The translations under genes were made by a program, and so were the position numbers. Positions 59,977 to 64,000 of a DNA stretch of 64,000 nucleotides are shown here, piece by piece. The stretch lies in the NCBI GenBank assembly GCA_963734815.1, contig CAVTIH010000002.1, positions 1,054,001 to 1,118,000 on the forward strand, in the 5' to 3' direction. This DNA is from Palsa-744 sp963734815 (lineage in GTDB: Bacteria; Actinomycetota; Thermoleophilia; Solirubrobacterales; Solirubrobacteraceae). Under the pieces are notes generated by a model. It was given only the letters and a program-made list of their open reading frames with translations. It made no database searches and was not told the DNA's origin. Numbering within the stretch: the stretch's first letter is position 1; each line of letters begins with the position of its first letter.

Positions 59977-61853
59977 CCCGCTGGCTCGCCGGCATCTTCG
60001 ATCCCAGCGACCGTCTCGATGCCTCTCGACTGGACCGCGCGCTTGCCCCGCATGCGTCGAGGATCGCCAGCTACGGGTCGCTTCAGACGGCATACAGCGG
60101 ATCGGCGCGCAACTCGACTGGCCCCCTCTGCCTGCTCGACGGGTTCCTGGACAACCAGCGGGAGCTGCGCCTCGCGCTCGAAGCCCCGACCGACGCATCG
60201 GCCGAGGACGTTCTCGCCGCCGGATACCGGCGTTGGGGATCGGGGCTACCGGCCCGCATGCGCGGGGACTTCGCGTTGCTCGTCTGGGATCACGAGCGCG
60301 GAGAGGGGCTGCTCGCGCGCGACCAGCTGGGGGTGCGCGGGATGTTCCTGCACGATGCCTCCGATGGGCTGTACTTCGCCAGCGAGGTGCGCCATCTGCT
60401 GGCGCTCCTGCCACGGCGCCCGGCGCCCGACCCGGTGAGCGTCGCACACTGGATCGCGATGAGCAACCGGCCGGGCGTGGGAACCCTCTATGCCGGCATC
60501 CACCGCCTTCATCCCGGCACGACACTGATGCTCGATCGCCAGGGCGTGCGAGAGCATCGCTACTGGACGCCTCGCTTCAGCGAGCCGTTGAGCGGCTCCG
60601 AACCACAGCTCGCTGACGAAGTGCGCGCGGGGCTCGATCGCGCTGTGCACAGGCGAATCAGTCCTCAGGGCCTCACCGGCGTGCTGATGAGCGGAGGTTT
60701 GGACTCCTCGTCGGTGGCGGCCGTTGCCGCGACACAGGCGCCGGGTCGGGTTGCTGCCTATTCGGGCGTGTTCCCCGAGTACCCCGAGGTCGACGAGTCC
60801 AATCTGATCGATGAGCTGCGGGACGCACTGGACCTTCCGGGCACCACCGCCGTGGTGGGTGCAGGCGGCCTGCTGGCAAGCGTCCTGGAGTATGTCAGTG
60901 CTTGGGATACCCCCCCCGTAGGCTGGAGCGAGTTCTGGATGCTGCCCCTGATGCGGGCGGCAAGCCGGGCCGGTATAGAGATCGTGCTCGGGGGGACCGG
61001 TGGCGATGAGCTGTTCGGCTCCAGGGTGTATCTGCTGGCGGATCTGCTGCGCACAGGGCATCCGTCTCAGGCGATCGGGCTCGTACGCCAGCTGCCCGGC
61101 GCCGGCTACCGCTCCGCGCATGGCAGGGAGGTCGCCAGGATGGTGGCCAGCCTGGCCGTATCCGGAGCTCTGCCCCTTCGCCTGCACCAGCTGGTAAGCC
61201 GTCCGTTCTCCGGCCGGGACACACCCGAGTGGCTGCGCCCCGAGGCAGCCCGCGATCTGCTTGTCTCCGACGATCCACTGGCCTGGAAGCGCCTTGAGGG
61301 GCCACGCTGGTGGGCCAACATCGCCCACGGGCTCACCCACGTAATCGAGGAGGCCGGCGTGCTCCAGCATCAGCGTCGACGGTCGGCGTCGGCAGGCTTG
61401 GAGGCCCGCCATCCAATGTTCGACCTAGATTTGGTGGAGCTGTGCCTGCGCCAGCCACCGCGAGCCACCTTCGATCCTCGGCACAACCGGCCCGTGCTGC
61501 GCGCCGCCATGGCCGGTCTGCTCCCGGATTCTGTGCGACTGCGCCCGGGGAAGGCGTGGTTTGACTCCCTGATAGCGGATTGCCTGACCGGACGCGACGG
61601 CGCCGCGGTCCGCACTCTGCTGTCGAGTCCCCGTACGGAGCTCGCCGCCTATGTAGACGTGGAAACCATGCGGCGCACGCTGCTGGACGGAGGACCGGGG
61701 GAAGCGCCCAGTCCCTTCCGCTGGATGTACCAGATGTGGCGCCTGGTGACGGCCGAGTGCTGGCTGCGCAGCCAAACGCAGACCGGGGTCGAGATGCTCG
61801 CTGCCGAGCTGCACCCATCCACGCCACAAGTGATGCTGAGAACAGCCGACTGA
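59973..61853 (+). CDS. Lasso cyclase (asparagine-synthase-like, McjC type)
   Basis: This 626-residue protein starts at ATG 59973, overlapping the kinase stop. The N-terminal glutamine-amidotransferase-like domain lacks the catalytic Cys after Met (MTRWLAGIF), as in McjC proteins. Then ARDQLGVRGMFLHDA, LTGVLMSGGLDSSSVAAVA (PP-loop binding ATP) and IVLGGTGGDELFGSRVYLL form the asparagine-synthase active site. It adenylates the ring Asp side chain and closes the lasso isopeptide bond with the core N-terminus. Size and motif order are as expected. Confidence 0.92.
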   Translation: MTRWLAGIFDPSDRLDASRLDRALAPHASRIASYGSLQTAYSGSARNSTGPLCLLDGFLDNQRELRLALEAPTDASAEDVLAAGYRRWGSGLPARMRGDFALLVWDHERGEGLLARDQLGVRGMFLHDASDGLYFASEVRHLLALLPRRPAPDPVSVAHWIAMSNRPGVGTLYAGIHRLHPGTTLMLDRQGVREHRYWTPRFSEPLSGSEPQLADEVRAGLDRAVHRRISPQGLTGVLMSGGLDSSSVAAVAATQAPGRVAAYSGVFPEYPEVDESNLIDELRDALDLPGTTAVVGAGGLLASVLEYVSAWDTPPVGWSEFWMLPLMRAASRAGIEIVLGGTGGDELFGSRVYLLADLLRTGHPSQAIGLVRQLPGAGYRSAHGREVARMVASLAVSGALPLRLHQLVSRPFSGRDTPEWLRPEAARDLLVSDDPLAWKRLEGPRWWANIAHGLTHVIEEAGVLQHQRRRSASAGLEARHPMFDLDLVELCLRQPPRATFDPRHNRPVLRAAMAGLLPDSVRLRPGKAWFDSLIADCLTGRDGAAVRTLLSSPRTELAAYVDVETMRRTLLDGGPGEAPSPFRWMYQMWRLVTAECWLRSQTQTGVEMLAAELHPSTPQVMLRTAD

Positions 61854-61910
61854 CCCGATCCATATGGCCTCATCGCACGCTCCGTGGCCTCATCGCACGC
61901 TCCGGGCGCA

Positions 61911-62010
61911 CCCGGCCCCACCACACACCCCGGCCCCACCACACACCCCGGCCCCACCACCACACACCCCGGCCCCACCACCACACACCCCGGCCCCACC
62001 ACACACCCCG
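61911..62010 (+). repeat. CCCGGCCCCACCACACA-type tandem repeats
   Basis: Five units of 18, 18, 21, 21 and 18 bp with nearly identical sequence lie between the cyclase and precursor genes. They have no variable spacers and are not a CRISPR array. Confidence 0.85.
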
Positions 62011-62101
62011 GGCGCCTCCGATCTCCCAGGGGCCGAAACCACGGCTCGTAGCGACCAGACCCAGAGCTAGTACTTTTTTCCTACTCGTACATTTTTCCAC
62101 C

Positions 62102-62129
62102 TTGACCCGTTACTGGATTGCCCTAAGCT
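62102..62129 (+). promoter_or_regulatory. Candidate promoter of the lasso precursor gene
   Basis: TTGACC (62102-62107) and TAAGCT (62124-62129) are spaced by 16 bp, with a T-rich tract just upstream and about 66 bp to the ATG. AAAGGA at 62182-62187 is the ribosome-binding site. The precursor therefore has its own promoter and can be made in excess of its enzymes. Confidence 0.6.
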
Positions 62130-62195
62130 CCGTCCCTGTAGCTGGCCGTTCCGTCATCGGCGGGGCGGAATACTGATTTGCAAAGGAACCCTTCC

Positions 62196-62384
62196 ATGGA
62201 CGACAAAACGTATTCCCAGACGTACGCAAAGCCTCGCGTCATCGACTACGGCAGCCTGCAGGAGCTCACCGCAGCCTGCATCGGCGGAGCTGGCGGAGAC
62301 TCGGAAGTACCTGGTGGAGTCACTTTTGAGGGTAAGGGCTTCGGCACCAGCAACCCAGCTGCCGCCTGTCACTCCAAGCCGTAA
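62196..62384 (+). CDS. Lasso peptide precursor with long two-Cys core
   Basis: This 62-residue peptide has the leader motif Y10-x-x-P13-x-V15-x-x-x-G19-x5-T25 (YAKPRVIDYGSLQELT), which fits the lasso recognition pattern Y-x-x-P-x-L-x3-G-x5-T. With Thr25 at -2, the core starts at Ala27 and reads ACIGGAGGD, giving a 9-member ring from Ala1 to Asp9. The tail is 27 residues (SEVPGGVTFEGKGF, then TSNPAAACHSKP), so the core has 36 residues with Cys2 and Cys32. A disulfide could join ring and tail. The ATG at 62196 has AAGGA 8 nt upstream; an in-frame ATG at 62178 lacks one. Confidence 0.88.
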   Translation: MDDKTYSQTYAKPRVIDYGSLQELTAACIGGAGGDSEVPGGVTFEGKGFGTSNPAAACHSKP

Positions 62385-62421
62385 TCGGCGACTTCTTCAG
62401 GCAGAAGGCATAGCAGCGCCC

Positions 62422-62450
62422 ACAGCCGCCCATCGGGCGGCTGTTGTGTG
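62422..62450 (+). terminator. Intrinsic terminator after the lasso precursor gene
   Basis: ACAGCCGCCC and GGGCGGCTGT form a perfect 10-bp stem with an ATC loop (62422-62444), followed by TGTGTGT. It lies 38 bp after the stop and fits a Rho-independent terminator that ends the short precursor transcript. Confidence 0.75.
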
Positions 62451-62524
62451 TCGCGGCCCTGCCCCCAGCCAAGCAGCACGCTGCCGGCACACCCGCCGCC
62501 GGCACACACCGCTGCACCCCCAGC

Positions 62525-62558
62525 GATCTTCTGAGGCCCCCAGTGTGATCTTCTGAGG
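62525..62558 (+). promoter_or_regulatory. Two 12-bp direct repeats upstream of the LuxR-type regulator
   Basis: GATCTTCTGAGG occurs at 62525-62536 and 62547-62558, 22 bp apart, ending about 40 bp before the regulator start. The spacing of two helical turns suggests a binding site for the regulator itself or another dimer. Confidence 0.5.
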
Positions 62559-62597
62559 ATGTTGTAAGTTCGCGCGCACGATCGCCGTTAGTGGTAC

Positions 62598-63287
62598 ATG
62601 TCGAAGTCCGGCAACGCAGTGGCACCGTCGATCGCGTCCAGCCGAGGCACGTGCAACTGGATCGCGCTGATCACCGACGAGGACGCTTGCGAGAAGCTGA
62701 CGGCAATCCTCGAGCGGGAGGAGCTCGATTGCGACACGTTCGCAGACCTGGACGCGTTGATCCTCTCGCAGGCCAGCCCGTCGCTCATCGTGGTGTGGGT
62801 GGACGATACGGGCACGACTCTGCCCAAGACCATCGAGTCGCTGACACAAAGCTTTGAGCAGACGCCGATCGTGGCAGCCTGCGCGGGCATTGAGCGCTGG
62901 GAGTTGCGCGCCGCCCTGGGGGCGGGCGCTGCCGGCATCGTGCTGCACGAGGATCTCGACTCCGCGCTGGGTCCCTGCCTACAGGCTGTGCTGGCCGGGC
63001 AGACCTGTGTGCCGCGAGACCACTGGCGACAGATCGAGCCACCCGCCCTGTCCACACGTGAGAAGCAGATCCTCGGGTTGGTCGTGATGGGCTACATGAA
63101 CAGTCAGATCGCCGAGCAGCTGTTTCTCGCCGAGAGCACCGTCAAGAGCCACCTTTCCTCGGCGTTCGGAAAGCTCGGGGTGCGCTCGCGCAACGAGGCG
63201 GTGAGCCTCATCCTCGACCCCGAACGGGGCCTGGGCATGGGCATCCTCGCGCTGGGGGGAGAACCCGTGGAGACAGGGACCGGCTGA
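62598..63287 (+). CDS. LuxR-type regulator with degenerate receiver domain
   Basis: This 229-residue protein has a receiver-like N-terminal domain (LITDEDACEKLTAIL and LIVVWVDDTGTT with D69/D70 near the usual phospho-acceptor place). The LuxR HTH is STREKQILGLVVMGYMNSQIAEQLFLAESTVKSHLSSAFGKLGVRS. The receiver lacks the usual Asp-Asp pair and the conserved Lys loop, so control by phosphorylation is doubtful. It sits between the lasso cluster and an exopolysaccharide-type gene and could control either. Confidence 0.8.
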   Translation: MSKSGNAVAPSIASSRGTCNWIALITDEDACEKLTAILEREELDCDTFADLDALILSQASPSLIVVWVDDTGTTLPKTIESLTQSFEQTPIVAACAGIERWELRAALGAGAAGIVLHEDLDSALGPCLQAVLAGQTCVPRDHWRQIEPPALSTREKQILGLVVMGYMNSQIAEQLFLAESTVKSHLSSAFGKLGVRSRNEAVSLILDPERGLGMGILALGGEPVETGTG

Positions 63288-63314
63288 AGGACAACAACGC
63301 CAGGGAGGCGAACG

Positions 63315-64000
63315 ATGAGCGGGGGAGTCAGCAGCAAGGCAGAAATACCAATACCGGAAGCGCGACCTAGTGCCGAGGCGCATCCAGACACGGCGGGCTT
63401 CACCGGGCTTGAGGGCGAGCGCATACGGATCACGGGCGTTCGTGACGCGCCGCCGGTCGAGACGCGAGGTCTGATCGAGAACCACTCGCGCGAATCGCTG
63501 TTCCGCCGCGCGCTGCTGGCCGCCGACGTGGTGGCAATCGTCGGCGCCTTCGTGGTGCTGGCGGGAGTCTCCGGGAAGGCCCTGCAGCTCACCTGGGTCA
63601 GCGTCTGCGGGCTGTTGACGCTGCTGTTGAGTGCCAAGATGCTTGGGCTGTACGACCGTGACGACGTACTGCTGCACAAGACGACGCTCGATGAGGCGCC
63701 GAGGCTTTTCCAGGTCGCGACGCTTGGCGCCCTGGCAGCCTGGTTGGCGGGGGGCTTCGTCATTCACGGCGTCCTGCTCAGCCGCCGCGAGGCGCTGCTG
63801 TTGTGGCTGGTGCTGATGCTCCTGCTGGTACTTGCCCGCGCGAGCGCCCGGTCCCTCGCGCTGCGCGCCGTTCCGGCCGAACGGTGCCTGTTCATCGGGG
63901 ATCAGGCCTCGGCGCGGACGATCCGCTCGAAGCTCGCGGGACACGGCGGCGTCAAGGCCGAGGTGGTCGGGCACCTCGACCTGAACGATGTCGGCACGTG
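63315..64000 (+). CDS. Exopolysaccharide polyprenyl-phosphate sugar transferase, N-terminal part; truncated by window edge
   Basis: From ATG 63315 (GGGAGG 7 nt upstream), the frame stays open to the window end, giving about 228 residues. After a soluble N-terminus there are hydrophobic segments (RALLAADVVAIVGAFVVLAGV, and ALLLWLVLMLLLVLARASAR), then the GLYDRDDVLLHKTTLDEAPRLFQ motif and a Rossmann-like CLFIGDQASARTIRSKLAGHG. This is the N-terminal half of WcaJ/PssY-type transferases that start exopolysaccharide synthesis on undecaprenyl phosphate. The catalytic C-terminal domain is outside the window. Confidence 0.8.
   Translation, partial: MSGGVSSKAEIPIPEARPSAEAHPDTAGFTGLEGERIRITGVRDAPPVETRGLIENHSRESLFRRALLAADVVAIVGAFVVLAGVSGKALQLTWVSVCGLLTLLLSAKMLGLYDRDDVLLHKTTLDEAPRLFQVATLGALAAWLAGGFVIHGVLLSRREALLLWLVLMLLLVLARASARSLALRAVPAERCLFIGDQASARTIRSKLAGHGGVKAEVVGHLDLNDVGT

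Larger units (their letters stand above)
61854..62195. other. 342-bp gap with minisatellites and the precursor promoter
   Basis: The gap holds a 20-bp tandem pair (61865-61884, 61885-61904), five 18-21-bp CA/CCCGG units (about 61911-62010) and a promoter and ribosome-binding site for the precursor. No other gene is seen. Confidence 0.7.

Noticed and set aside
61911..62010. Regular 18-21-bp repeats that at first look like a CRISPR array
   Set aside because: Units are directly adjacent, have no variable spacers and no cas genes are near. They are a simple minisatellite.

Overview
The window is high-GC (visibly about 65-72% G+C in most genes), with frequent GTG starts, ATGA/GTGA stop-start overlaps, twin-arginine and Thr-rich secreted proteins, CysN-CysC fusion, NarL-type regulators and several genes whose -10-like box sits about 7 nt before the start codon. 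This fits an actinobacterial chromosome, most likely of the Thermoleophilia/Solirubrobacterales kind. That assignment is inferred from protein style and not proven by a marker gene. No rRNA, tRNA or CRISPR array was seen.

Layout. 1-4.2 kb: end of a DUF318 permease, a DUF1501/DUF1800 pair, and a small PBECR-like/DUF2283 toxin-antitoxin-like pair. 4.3-6.7 kb: a KimA-like APC permease. 6.87-27.49 kb: one unbroken, tightly coupled operon of about 20.6 kb encoding an extracellular contractile injection system (eCIS) with sheath, tube, T4 gp26-like protein, terminator (DUF4255), AAA+ ATPase, tube-initiator/LysM-like proteins, hub, spike, PAAR tip, gp25, two J-type baseplate proteins, a tail-I-like protein and a DUF6519 fibre-like protein. 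No tape-measure protein and no head, lysis or integrase genes are present. 27.5-36.5 kb: GH76 hydrolase, STAS protein, ThDP decarboxylase, FAD dehydrogenase, PfkB kinase, BadF-type kinase and a CrtC/AttH-like protein. 36.5-39.0 kb: a soluble histidine kinase and two NarL regulators, behind a leader predicted to form four hairpins.

39.1-50.4 kb is a sulfate-ester region: a membrane-anchored arylsulfotransferase, a striking fusion of a 14-TM MFS exporter to a second arylsulfotransferase, and the sulfate-activation genes cysNC and cysD. The two cys genes are separated by about 2.9 kb of lower-GC toxin/ATPase DNA (RelE-like, AAA ATPase, VapBC). 50.5-55.6 kb holds a methyltransferase, two secreted proteins and an intact IS1380-type element with 5-bp target duplication and a hairpin over its own ribosome-binding site.

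55.6-63.3 kb is a lasso-peptide cluster: HprK-like kinase, ABC ATPase, ABC-2 permease, RRE/PqqD protein (B1), transglutaminase-like protease (B2), second HprK-like kinase, asparagine-synthase-like cyclase (C), then a separately promoted precursor with an unusually long 36-residue core carrying two Cys, a terminator and a LuxR-type regulator. The window ends inside a polyprenyl-phosphate sugar transferase that probably opens an exopolysaccharide locus.

The most noteworthy points are the MFS-arylsulfotransferase fusion, the long two-Cys lasso core with two kinases, tandem duplications that preserve translational coupling at gene starts, the hairpin-rich leader, and the repeat-flanked island that splits the cys genes.
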